From Sulfurimicrobium lacus (GTDB lineage: Bacteria > Pseudomonadota > Gammaproteobacteria > Burkholderiales > Sulfuricellaceae), in assembly GCF_011764585.1 (NCBI RefSeq), contig NZ_AP022853.1:3009501-3073500 (forward strand): a stretch of 64,000 nucleotides of DNA, read 5' to 3'. Made by a program: the position numbers and the translations under genes. Under the pieces are notes generated by a model. That model was not told where the DNA came from and did no database searches. It worked only from the letters and a program-made list of their open reading frames with translations. Below, in pieces: positions 56,624-64,000 of this stretch. Within the stretch, counting starts at the first letter, position 1, and each line of letters opens with the position of its first letter.

Positions 56624-56732
56624 TCAACACGGAAAACGCTCATATCCCCTTTGAGATTTTTGTGTTGTCTCCTCCATCCCCAAATTTTTTGGCGGATTTT
56701 AAGCGCGGTTCGTGTGAACCGCGCTTTTTTTT
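56624..56732 (+). ncRNA. Candidate small RNA (about 109 nt)
   Basis: Bounded by the promoter at 56590 and a perfect terminator at 56701-56732. A 5' stem can form between CAACAC (56625-56630) and GTGTTG (56662-56667), enclosing a small CTCA/TGAG hairpin. The following single-stranded stretch has CTCCTCC (56669-56675), complementary to ribosome-binding sites, then AT-rich sequence and the terminator stem. This is the layout of a base-pairing regulatory RNA. No family is recognised. Confidence 0.4.
56701..56732. terminator. Strong terminator between dnaE and the convergent methylase gene
   Basis: AAGCGCGGTTC-GTGT-GAACCGCGCTT, 11-bp perfect stem, followed by a T run. It serves the plus strand (dnaE or the candidate RNA); the A-rich left flank is short, so minus-strand use is less certain. 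Confidence 0.92.
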
Positions 56733-56769
56733 GCCCGTGCGCAACAGCCCGCCGAACGCGGCATCTTTC

Positions 56770-57711
56770 TCAGGCCGTAATCAGCCAGCAGTAATGGATT
56801 TTCTTGTTGCGGAAATCTTCCGGGATGGTGCGGGCGGAAATATCCTGAACCTTGCCGCTCTTGAGTTCGGCCGCTTCCAGCTTGAAACTGCGCAGGTTGG
56901 TGGAAAAAAACAGTTCCCCGCCCGGCGCGAGCAATTGCAGGCAGGCATTGATCAGGCGCGGATGGTCGCGCTGCACGTCGAGTACGCCCTGCATTTTCTT
57001 GGAGTTGGAAAAACTCGGCGGATCCATGACGATCAGGTCGAATTTCTTGCCCACCGACACCGCATGATCCAGATAGGTAAATACATCGGCGCGCACCAGC
57101 TGATGGCGCGCCAGGTCCATGTGGTTGAGCGCGAAATTGCGCTTCGACCAGTCCTGGTAGGTGTTGCTCATATCGACCGTGACCGATTCGCTCGCGCCGC
57201 CCGCCGCCGCGTAAACCGTGAAACTGCCGGTATAGGCGAACAGGTTGAGGAAGCGCTTCCCCGCCGCGCGTTCCTGCACCATGCGGCGCGTGATGCGGTG
57301 ATCGAGGAACAGGCCGGTGTCAAGGTAGGCATCCAGGTTGACGATGAAACGGTGCCCGCCCTCCTCCACGTTGAAATCGTCGCCCGCCGCGCCGGTCTTT
57401 TCGTACTGGCTTTCCCCGCGCTGGCGTGCGCGCAGCTTGTAAGTAATGTGCTGCAGCGGCAGATCGAGGGCTTCTGCCGCGTGCTGGCGTGCCGCTGCCA
57501 CCCATAGCGCGTACTCGTCGTCGAGCATTTTCCAGCCGGTATCGAATTCCTGCAGGTGCGCATGATCGTGGTAAATATCCACTGCGAGGGGAAATTCCGG
57601 AACATCGCGGTCGTAGACGCGATAGCAGGTGACGGACTGGCGCCGCGCCCATTTGCCCCAGTGGCGGGCGTTCTTGTGCAGGCGGTTGAAAAAGGCGGAA
57701 AAATCGGACAT
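56770..57711 (-). CDS. rRNA methyltransferase, RlmK-like stand-alone domain
   Basis: 313-aa SAM-dependent methylase matching the C-terminal half of E. coli RlmKL (23S rRNA m7G2069). Features: FFNRLHKNARHWGKWARRQSVTCYRVYD, SAM motif LFAYTGSFTVYAAAGG, VDMSNTYQDWSKRNF and the catalytic-loop MDPPSFSNSKKM. The RlmL half (THUMP plus m2G methylase) is absent here. Cytoplasmic. Confidence 0.92.
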   Translation of the reverse strand: MSDFSAFFNRLHKNARHWGKWARRQSVTCYRVYDRDVPEFPLAVDIYHDHAHLQEFDTGWKMLDDEYALWVAAARQHAAEALDLPLQHITYKLRARQRGESQYEKTGAAGDDFNVEEGGHRFIVNLDAYLDTGLFLDHRITRRMVQERAAGKRFLNLFAYTGSFTVYAAAGGASESVTVDMSNTYQDWSKRNFALNHMDLARHQLVRADVFTYLDHAVSVGKKFDLIVMDPPSFSNSKKMQGVLDVQRDHPRLINACLQLLAPGGELFFSTNLRSFKLEAAELKSGKVQDISARTIPEDFRNKKIHYCWLITA

Positions 57712-57799
57712 AGATCTTGCGAAAATGGAGGGGATTAACGGGATTGACTGGGCAAGACGACGTCCTGGTCCGAGGGCAATCCCGTCGGGGCAATCAATG

Positions 57800-58282
57800 C
57801 TACATGTGTTCGCGGTCGTGCTGCATCTGCATCATGGGCTGCAATTTGCGCACCTGAGCGTCGAATTTCTTGCTGCTGCCGTCCTCGAAGGTAACGCTGA
57901 TGGCGACATTCTCGCCTTCCACGAGCGGCTTCTTGAGGTCGATCAGCATGATGTGCAGGCCACCCGGCTTCAGTGCCGTTTCGCCCTTGGCCTTGATTTC
58001 GATGTCCTTCACTGGGCGCATTTTCATCATGCCGCCTTCGTTGACGTGGGTATGCAGTTCCGCAACCTTGGCCGCCGGGCTGTCAGCCTTGACCACCTTG
58101 TGATCCTTGTCGTCGCCGTTCTTGAACATCAGGAAGGCGCCGGTGACGTTTTGTCCGGGTGGCACCATGCGAACATAGGGATCGCTCATGGTGACATTGT
58201 CGGCGGCGCTGCCGGCGGCATAAAGCGGCGCGGAGGCGACCAGCGTAACTGCAGCAAGGGTGGTGGCAATAGTCAATTTCAT
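57800..58282 (-). CDS. PCu(A)C copper chaperone
   Basis: 160-aa periplasmic protein with a signal peptide ending PLYAAGSA. The copper motif is present as HTHVNEGGMMKM followed by LKPGGLHIML (H-x-Met ... His-x-Met pattern). The His/Met-rich tail (QPMMQMQHDREHM) adds possible copper ligands. It supplies copper to cytochrome oxidase, probably with the SCO1 protein at 7353. Confidence 0.95.
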   Translation of the reverse strand: MKLTIATTLAAVTLVASAPLYAAGSAADNVTMSDPYVRMVPPGQNVTGAFLMFKNGDDKDHKVVKADSPAAKVAELHTHVNEGGMMKMRPVKDIEIKAKGETALKPGGLHIMLIDLKKPLVEGENVAISVTFEDGSSKKFDAQVRKLQPMMQMQHDREHM

Positions 58283-58380
58283 GTTTCTCTCCTGAGAGGT
58301 TATTTTAAAGACGAGCCTGGGATTTATACCAGACCCGGCAATGCCACACCTGCGTCACAACGTCGCAGGCAACACAACAA

Positions 58381-60045
58381 CTATTTGGTCCACGAATCCT
58401 TGAGCGTCACGCTGCGGTTGAAAACCAGCTTTTCACCCGGCACGTGATCGCGACGGTCGGCGCAGAAGTAGCCGAGGCGCTCGAACTGGAAGTGCGTCTC
58501 CGGCGCGATGTCTCGCACGCACGGCTCGACCCAGCCCTGCACCACGGTCAGGGACTGCGGGTTGATGAATTCGCGGAAATCGCGCTCCTTGTCGCCGTCG
58601 GGCCTGGCCACGGTGAACAGGCGGTCGTACAGGCGCATCTCGGCTGGCAGGGCGTGTTCGGCCGACACCCAGTGAATCACGCCCTTGACCTTGCGCCCCT
58701 GCGGGTTCTTGCCCAGCGTGTCGGGGTCGAGGGAGCAGCGCAACTCGGTGACCCTGCCTTGCGCGTCCTTGACCACCTCGTCGCAGCGGATGACGTAGCT
58801 GTAGCGCAGGCGCACTTCCCCGCCCGGCACCAGGCGTTGCCAGCCTTCCGGCGGGACTTCGGCGAAGTCGTCGGCCTCGATCCAGATTTCCCGCGCGATC
58901 GGCACGTCGCGCGAGCCGAATTCGGGGTGATTGGGGTGGAACCCCGCCTCGCGGGACTGCGTCACGCCGGCTGCGAAATTGGTCAGCACCACCTTGAGCG
59001 GCTGTACCACCGCCATCACGCGCGGCACGCTGGTTTCCATGTCCTCGCGGATGCAGCCTTCGAGCACCGACATGTCGATCACGTTGTCGCTCTTCGAAAT
59101 GCCGATGCGCCGCGCGAACTCGCGGATGCCCGACGGGGTGTAGCCGCGCCGCCGCATGCCGGTGATGGTCGGCATGCGCGGGTCGTCCCAGCCGGAAACC
59201 AGCTTCTCCGTCACCAGCTGGTTGAGCTTGCGCTTGCTGGTCAGAGTGAATTGCAGTTCCAGGCGCGAGAACTCGTACTGGCGCGGGTGGCAGGGGATGG
59301 TGATGTTGTCCAGCACCCAGTCGTAGAGCGGGCGGTGGTCTTCGAATTCCAGCGTGCACAGGGAATGGGTGATGCCTTCCAGCGCGTCGGATATGCAGTG
59401 GGTGTAGTCGTACATCGGGTAGATGCACCACTTGTCGCCGGTGCGGATGTGGTGGGCGCGGCGGATGCGGTAAATGGCCGGGTCGCGCATGTTGATGTTG
59501 GGCGAAGCCATGTCGATCTTGGCGCGCAGCACCTTGCTGCCGTCGGGGAATTCGCCGTTCTTCATGCGCTCGAACAGGTCGAGGTTTTCCGCCACGCTGC
59601 GCTCGCGGTAGGGGCTGTTCTTGCCGGGCTCGGTGAGCGTGCCGCGGTAGGCGCGCATTTCGTCCGGCGTCAGGTCGCACACGTACGCCTTGCCGCTGTT
59701 GATCAGTTCCACCGCGTAACCGTACAGCGCATCGAAATAATCCGACGCCCAGCGCACCGCCCCATCCCACTGGAAGCCCAGCCAGCGCACGTCTTCCTGG
59801 ATGGAATTGGCGTATTCCTCGCTCTCCTTCTCCGGGTTGGTGTCGTCGAAGCGCAGGTTGCACTTGCCGCTGAAGTCCTGCGCCAGGCCGAAATTCAGGC
59901 AGATCGACTTGGCATGGCCGACGTGCAGATAGCCGTTCGGCTCCGGCGGAAAGCGGGTCACGATGCTCTGGTGCTTGCCGCTTTTCAGGTCGTCTTCGAT
60001 GATGTTGCGGATAAAATGGGGAACGGGTTCGCGCTCGTTGCTCAT
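58381..60045 (-). CDS. glnS: Glutaminyl-tRNA synthetase
   Basis: 554-aa class I synthetase. [17 protein letters not shown] holds the HIGH motif, and [12 protein letters not shown] the KMSKS-type loop. The anticodon-binding beta-barrels are complete to [16 protein letters not shown]. The start at 60045 ([19 protein letters not shown]) matches homologues; an in-frame ATG at 60069 is possible. Confidence 0.98.
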   Translation of the reverse strand: MSNEREPVPHFIRNIIEDDLKSGKHQSIVTRFPPEPNGYLHVGHAKSICLNFGLAQDFSGKCNLRFDDTNPEKESEEYANSIQEDVRWLGFQWDGAVRWASDYFDALYGYAVELINSGKAYVCDLTPDEMRAYRGTLTEPGKNSPYRERSVAENLDLFERMKNGEFPDGSKVLRAKIDMASPNINMRDPAIYRIRRAHHIRTGDKWCIYPMYDYTHCISDALEGITHSLCTLEFEDHRPLYDWVLDNITIPCHPRQYEFSRLELQFTLTSKRKLNQLVTEKLVSGWDDPRMPTITGMRRRGYTPSGIREFARRIGISKSDNVIDMSVLEGCIREDMETSVPRVMAVVQPLKVVLTNFAAGVTQSREAGFHPNHPEFGSRDVPIAREIWIEADDFAEVPPEGWQRLVPGGEVRLRYSYVIRCDEVVKDAQGRVTELRCSLDPDTLGKNPQGRKVKGVIHWVSAEHALPAEMRLYDRLFTVARPDGDKERDFREFINPQSLTVVQGWVEPCVRDIAPETHFQFERLGYFCADRRDHVPGEKLVFNRSVTLKDSWTK

Positions 60046-60162
60046 GGCCGGTGCTTTAATGAAAATCAACGCGCCGATTTTACCCGAAAACCGCGCGTCA
60101 CGCCGTGTAAGGAATGGCGCTAAACATCAGTTCTTGCTAAAATCATGACGATATTTTAGTTC

Positions 60163-60176
60163 ATGAGATTTCTCAT
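60163..60176. other. Short inverted repeat before the TPR gene
   Basis: ATGAGA-TT-TCTCAT, three bases before the ATG at 60179, where it could bind a regulator or fold over the start. Low weight. Confidence 0.25.
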
Positions 60177-60178
60177 CA

Positions 60179-61261
60179 ATGAGCCGTTCCCGTTTGTTGC
60201 CCCTGTTTTCCACACTTGCCATAGCGCTGCTCCTCACTATCTCCCCTGCCCGCGCCGACGAAGCGCAGGAAATCAGCCGCATGCTGAAGCAGGGACAGGC
60301 GGACAAGGCCATGGAACGCGCCAACAGTTTCCTCGCCGCCCACCCCAAGGACGCGCAGGTGCGCTTCCTCAAGGGTCTGATCCTGACCGAGCAGAACAAG
60401 AACGCGGAAGCGATCAAGGTGTTCTCCGGCCTTACCGACGATTACCCCGAATTGCCGGAACCCTATAACAACCTGGCAGTGCTGTACGCCGCCCAGGGAC
60501 AGTACGAAAAAGCCAAAACAGCGCTGGAAATGGCGATCAACACCCATCCGAGCTACGCCACCGCCCACGAAAACCTTGGCGACATTTACGCCAAGATGGC
60601 CAGCCAGGCCTACGACAAGGCGCTGCAACTGGACAAGAGCAATTCAAACGCGCAAGCCAAGCTAGCCCTGATCAAGGACATTTTCGCCAAGCCGGCACTG
60701 CGTCAGCCGGTGAAAGCGGCGCTTGTCGCAAGTGCGCCCGCCGTCACTCCCGCAGCGGCCAAACCGGCCGCGCCTGCCACGCCACCCGCAGTTCCCGCAG
60801 CGGCAGCGGCAAAACCCGCCGCTCCTGCCGCCAAGCCCGCTGCCGAACCCGCCAAGGTCATCGAGTCTGCCAAACCCGTGGCAACAGAAAAACCCGCCGC
60901 CGAAACCAGCAAGGGCGACAGCAACGAAGTCGTACTGGCCGCGGTATACGCCTGGGCCAAAGCATGGTCGTCCAAAAACGTCAGCGGCTATCTCAAGTCT
61001 TACGCCCCCGATCTGGTCCTCGCCAAGGGCGAGAGTCGCGCCAATTGGGAGAAAACCCGCAAGGAACGCATCGGCAAGCCGAAATCCATTTCTGTGACCA
61101 TCGCCTCGCCTGAAGTGAAAATCATCGATGCCACCCATGCCAAGGTGGCTTTCAAACAGGTCTATCGCTCTTCCGGGCTCAACAGCGAAACGGGGAAAAC
61201 CCTGCTGATGGTCAAGTCGAACGGGAAATGGCTGATCCATGAAGAACGGATCGGGCGCTAA
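60179..61261 (+). CDS. Periplasmic TPR protein with NTF2-like C-terminal domain
   Basis: 360-aa exported protein: signal peptide to SPARADEAQ; three or four TPRs (about 28-165: AKVFSGL-type repeats, LPEPYNNLAVLYAAQGQYEKA, SYATAHENLGDIYAKMA); a long Ala/Pro/Lys linker (about 180-250); then a domain of about 110 residues (VYAWAKAWSSKNVSGYLKSYAPDL to GKWLIHEERIG) of the SnoaL/NTF2 or Cds6-like type. The same domain ends the next protein. Overlaps the L,D-transpeptidase gene, so they likely work together on the cell wall. Confidence 0.88.
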   Translation: MSRSRLLPLFSTLAIALLLTISPARADEAQEISRMLKQGQADKAMERANSFLAAHPKDAQVRFLKGLILTEQNKNAEAIKVFSGLTDDYPELPEPYNNLAVLYAAQGQYEKAKTALEMAINTHPSYATAHENLGDIYAKMASQAYDKALQLDKSNSNAQAKLALIKDIFAKPALRQPVKAALVASAPAVTPAAAKPAAPATPPAVPAAAAAKPAAPAAKPAAEPAKVIESAKPVATEKPAAETSKGDSNEVVLAAVYAWAKAWSSKNVSGYLKSYAPDLVLAKGESRANWEKTRKERIGKPKSISVTIASPEVKIIDATHAKVAFKQVYRSSGLNSETGKTLLMVKSNGKWLIHEERIGR

Positions 61262-62489
61262 CCTTTACCTGATGGGCAAGTTCAAACACGCCATACGACT
61301 ACTTCTGGTTCTGGTAACGGGCCTGGTGGCACTACCGGCCGGCGGCATGGGCGACCTGCTGCCGCCCCTGCAATACGCCCGCACCCACAACAACAACCCT
61401 GAAGCGCTGCTGGTCAACATCCTGCTCGAGATCAGGCAGGACCGTCTCAACACGGCGCTGCGCGATGTCGACGCACTGCTTCACATCAATCCCAACTTCA
61501 GGCTCGCCAGCCTCATCCGCGGCGACCTGCTCATGGCACGGGCGAAGCCCCTGACCGCTTTCGGCAGTGCGGCAGGCGCAACACCCGAACAGGTAGCGAA
61601 CTTCCGCGACGAAGCGCGGGTGCGGCTGCAGCGCTACCTGGAACAGCCGCCGTCGGGAAAAATCCCCAAATACCTGCTGCAGATGCAGCCCGAACAAACC
61701 CACGCCATCGTGGTGGACACCAGCAAGTCACGCCTTTACCTGTTCGAAAACAATGCCGGCGAGCCGCGCTACGTCGCCGATTACTACATCACCAGCGGCA
61801 AGGCCGGCGCGGAGAAGCTGCGCGAAGGCGACCAGAAAACCCCGCTCGGCGTGTACTTCGTCACTTCCAGCCTGGCGATGGAAAAACTCTCCGACTTTTA
61901 CGGCGTGGGGGCTTTCCCCTTGAGTTACCCCAACGAGTGGGACAAGCGCCAGGGCAGGAACGGTCACGGCATCTGGCTCCACGGTGTTCCGCGCGACACC
62001 TACAGCCGTCCGCCCAGGGCCAGCAGCGGTTGCGTGGTACTCACCAACCCCGACATGGCAACGCTGGGCAAGACGCTGCAGGCGGGCCTGACGCCGGTGG
62101 TCATCAGCGATCACGTGGAATGGGTCAGCGCCGAGGAATGGCGCTCGCAGCGTGAGCGCTTCAAGGGCGAGGTGGAAGCCTGGCGCCGGGACTGGGAAAG
62201 CCTCGACAACGAGCGCTATCTCAACCACTACTCTCGGGCTTTCAGCGCCAACGGGCAGGACTTCGCCATATTCAGCGCGCAAAAAAGACAGGTCAATGCC
62301 GGCAAATCGGCCTTGCAGGTCAAGCTTTCCGATGTCAGCATATTCCAGTATCCCGGCAAGGATAATATCTTCGTCGTGACCTTTACTCAGGACTACCAGA
62401 GCAACAACCTGAGCAACGTGATGCGCAAACGCCAGTACTGGCAAATGGAAAATGGCCAGTGGCGCATCATGTATGAAGGCGCGGCTTGA
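61239..62489 (+). CDS. L,D-transpeptidase (YkuD) with NTF2-like C-terminal domain
   Basis: 416-aa exported enzyme. An N-terminal hydrophobic segment (AIRLLLVLVTGLVALPAGG) is followed by a helical region (about 40-145), the YkuD domain (THAIVVDTSKSRLYLFENN to HGIWLHGVPRDTYSRPPRASSGC) with nucleophile Cys265, and a C-terminal Cds6-like domain (RDWESLDNERYLNHYSRAF to GQWRIMYEG). It cross-links peptidoglycan or attaches proteins. The start at 61239 overlaps the TPR gene by 23 bases; an ATG at 61272 is as plausible. Confidence 0.93.
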   Translation: MKNGSGANLYLMGKFKHAIRLLLVLVTGLVALPAGGMGDLLPPLQYARTHNNNPEALLVNILLEIRQDRLNTALRDVDALLHINPNFRLASLIRGDLLMARAKPLTAFGSAAGATPEQVANFRDEARVRLQRYLEQPPSGKIPKYLLQMQPEQTHAIVVDTSKSRLYLFENNAGEPRYVADYYITSGKAGAEKLREGDQKTPLGVYFVTSSLAMEKLSDFYGVGAFPLSYPNEWDKRQGRNGHGIWLHGVPRDTYSRPPRASSGCVVLTNPDMATLGKTLQAGLTPVVISDHVEWVSAEEWRSQRERFKGEVEAWRRDWESLDNERYLNHYSRAFSANGQDFAIFSAQKRQVNAGKSALQVKLSDVSIFQYPGKDNIFVVTFTQDYQSNNLSNVMRKRQYWQMENGQWRIMYEGAA

Positions 62490-62527
62490 CACACTGCCTT
62501 TGAATTTCGCGTAGAAAAGGAAAAAAC

Positions 62528-63181
62528 ATGTCCCACTTTCGCTTCTTGCTGTCTATTCTCGCGCTGCTGGCGAGTTTCAGCGCTCAGTCCGCCACCAACC
62601 CCCAGGTAATGATCAAGACCAACCTCGGCGAAATGGTGGTGGAGCTTTACCCCCAGAAAGCGCCCAAGACTGTGGAGAACTTCCTGCACTATGTGAAGAA
62701 CGGCTTCTACAACGGCACGATCTTTCACCGCGTCATCAACGATTTCATGATCCAGGGCGGCGGCCTGACCCCTGCTTTCGAGCAGAAAGCCACCTTCCCG
62801 CCCATCCCCAACGAAGCCGACAACGGGCTTAAGAATGAACCCGGCACGCTGGCCATGGCTCATGCCGCCGACCCGAATTCGGCTACCGCGCAATTCTTCA
62901 TCAACCTCGATCAAAACAAGCATCTCGATTTCTACAAGCCGGAGTCCTACTACTACGGCTATTGCGTGTTCGGCAAAGTCATCAAGGGACTGGACGTCGC
63001 CAAGAAAATCGGCGCCATCCCCACTTCCGCCGGCGGACCGTTCGCTTCCGACGTGCCCCAGGAAAAGATTGTCATCGAGGAAGTAGCCCCCATAACGCTT
63101 CAGGCCGCGGCGGAACCGGCCACCGACAAAAAAACCTCAAAACAACCCACTCGCAAGAAAAAGGACGTAAAACATGGTTAA
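62528..63181 (+). CDS. Periplasmic cyclophilin with basic C-terminal tail
   Basis: 217-aa cyclophilin-type isomerase with a signal peptide ([19 protein letters not shown]). Motifs [34 protein letters not shown] and [15 protein letters not shown] are present. It carries an extra Lys/Thr-rich tail ([20 protein letters not shown]) absent from the other two copies. Its last 8 bases overlap the next cyclophilin gene, so both are made from one transcript. Confidence 0.95.
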   Translation: MSHFRFLLSILALLASFSAQSATNPQVMIKTNLGEMVVELYPQKAPKTVENFLHYVKNGFYNGTIFHRVINDFMIQGGGLTPAFEQKATFPPIPNEADNGLKNEPGTLAMAHAADPNSATAQFFINLDQNKHLDFYKPESYYYGYCVFGKVIKGLDVAKKIGAIPTSAGGPFASDVPQEKIVIEEVAPITLQAAAEPATDKKTSKQPTRKKKDVKHG

Positions 63182-63665
63182 GATTCAAACCAACTTCGGC
63201 ACCATCACTCTCGAACTCGACGCAGAGAAAGCACCGCTGACCGTTGCCAATTTTCTCCAGTACGTGAACGACGGTTTCTTCAACGACACCATTTTCCACC
63301 GCGTGATCGACGGCTTCATGATCCAGGGCGGCGGCTTCATGGCGGACATGATGCAGAAAGCCACGCGCGACCAGATCCAGAACGAGGCCACCAACGGCCT
63401 GAAAAACGATGCCTACACCATCGCCATGGCGCGCACGCCCAACCCGCACTCCGCCAGCTCCCAGTTCTTCATCAACGTCGCCGACAACAGCTTCCTCAAC
63501 CACACCGCGCAGACCTCGCAAGGCTGGGGCTACTGCGTGTTCGGTAAAGTGGTGGAAGGACAGGACGTGATCGACAAGATCGCCAAAGTACGCACCGGCA
63601 ACAAATCCGGCCACCAGGATGTTCCGGTCGAGCCGGTGATCATCGAGAGCGCGGAAGCCGTTTAG
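63174..63665 (+). CDS. ppiB: Cytoplasmic peptidyl-prolyl isomerase B
   Basis: 163-aa cytosolic cyclophilin of the PpiB type, without signal peptide: [58 protein letters not shown]. It starts inside the end of the preceding cyclophilin and is followed by lpxH, the common betaproteobacterial ppiB-lpxH order. Confidence 0.97.
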   Translation: MVKIQTNFGTITLELDAEKAPLTVANFLQYVNDGFFNDTIFHRVIDGFMIQGGGFMADMMQKATRDQIQNEATNGLKNDAYTIAMARTPNPHSASSQFFINVADNSFLNHTAQTSQGWGYCVFGKVVEGQDVIDKIAKVRTGNKSGHQDVPVEPVIIESAEAV

Positions 63666-63670
63666 GTAAG

Positions 63671-63694
63671 GCGTGAGGGGTGAGGGGTGAGGCG
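63671..63694. repeat. GTGAGGGG-type short tandem repeat
   Basis: Three imperfect units (GTGAGGGG, TGAGGGG, TGAGGCG) between ppiB and lpxH; reverse complement of the repeat type found in cysS at 9013. Confidence 0.7.
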
Positions 63695-63723
63695 CAACAG
63701 CCACCCCGCACCCTTTACCGAAA

Positions 63724-64000
63724 ATGGCCCACAGCCTGTTCATCTCCGATCTGCACCTGAGTGCCGATCGCCCGGAAGTTCTTTCCGCCTTTAGCGAATT
63801 TCTTGCCACCACCGCGGTCCATGCCGACGCCTTGTACATTCTGGGCGACCTGTTCGAATACTGGGCGGGCGACGACGACCTGGACGCGCCCTTCAATCGC
63901 CAGGTCGTTGCCGCGCTCGCCGCGCTGAATGCCGGCGGCACTGCCCTCTACCTGATGCACGGCAACCGCGACTTTCTCATGGGCGAAGCCCTGGCGACCG
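63724..64000 (+). CDS. lpxH: UDP-2,3-diacylglucosamine diphosphatase, cut by the window end
   Basis: First 92 codons of LpxH, the lipid A pathway pyrophosphatase. Calcineurin-like metal motifs are present in order: SDLHLS, GDLFEYWAGDDD and HGNRDF. ATG 63724 gives MAHSLFISDLHL. The frame is open to the last base, so the gene continues beyond the window. It has little room for a ribosome site after the repeat at 63671. Confidence 0.95.
   Translation, partial: MAHSLFISDLHLSADRPEVLSAFSEFLATTAVHADALYILGDLFEYWAGDDDLDAPFNRQVVAALAALNAGGTALYLMHGNRDFLMGEALAT

Overview
The window reads as chromosomal DNA of a GC-rich betaproteobacterium, probably of the Nitrosomonadales/sulfur-oxidiser type. I infer this from the housekeeping proteins (CysS, PurB, HemA-PrfA-PrmC, DnaE, GlnS, LpxH), the abundance of c-type heme, copper and redox proteins, SLAC1 and DUF6858 proteins, and palindromic GC-rich repeats common in that group. 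No rRNA, tRNA, phage or CRISPR array is visible. Both ends cut genes: a sensor kinase at the left and lpxH at the right.

Layout. 1-5.1 kb: hybrid-sensor-type histidine kinase, then a three-gene lipid-like cassette (alpha/beta hydrolase with a Cys nucleophile, acyl carrier protein, ketoacyl synthase). 5.2-12 kb: periplasmic cyclophilin, PhnD-like binding protein, a SCO1 pair, cysS, a chemoreceptor and olsB. 12-18.3 kb: accessory region. A radical-SAM ygiQ carries an in-frame DUF559 nuclease module bordered by palindromic repeats, followed by three toxin-first toxin-antitoxin modules. The first of these lies between two copies of a 67-bp duplication. A uracil-DNA-glycosylase-like gene here is frameshifted. 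18.3-20 kb: hotdog thioesterase and two small secreted proteins.

20-27.8 kb (minus strand): one tight operon, exbD-tonB-receptor-exbB-phosphoesterase-phoX, which looks like a dedicated TonB-energised system for uptake linked to secreted phosphatases. 28-30.2 kb: ycaO with a translationally coupled upstream gene. 30.2-31.7 kb: integron-type gene cassettes with a clear attC site but no integrase, a relic of an IS1182-type transposase and a strong terminator. 31.8-34.1 kb: a P-type H+-ATPase gene broken by one in-frame amber codon.

34.1-40.2 kb: a minus-strand group (hydrolase, small anchored protein, two DUF6858 paralogues, truncated globin, c-heme lipoprotein, SLAC1 channel) behind a near-perfect sigma-54 promoter and divergent from a PAS/AAA+/Fis sigma-54 activator; this is the best candidate for an undescribed regulated system. 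40.3-51.6 kb: purB, ROK kinase-dtd, a GMC oxidoreductase with its Tat hitchhiker subunit, a macrodomain protein, arylesterase, prmC-prfA-hemA. 51.7-64 kb: trhP and dnaE diverging from a 42-bp symmetric intergenic region, a candidate small RNA, an RlmK-like methylase, a copper chaperone, glnS, a TPR protein plus L,D-transpeptidase pair, two more cyclophilins and lpxH.
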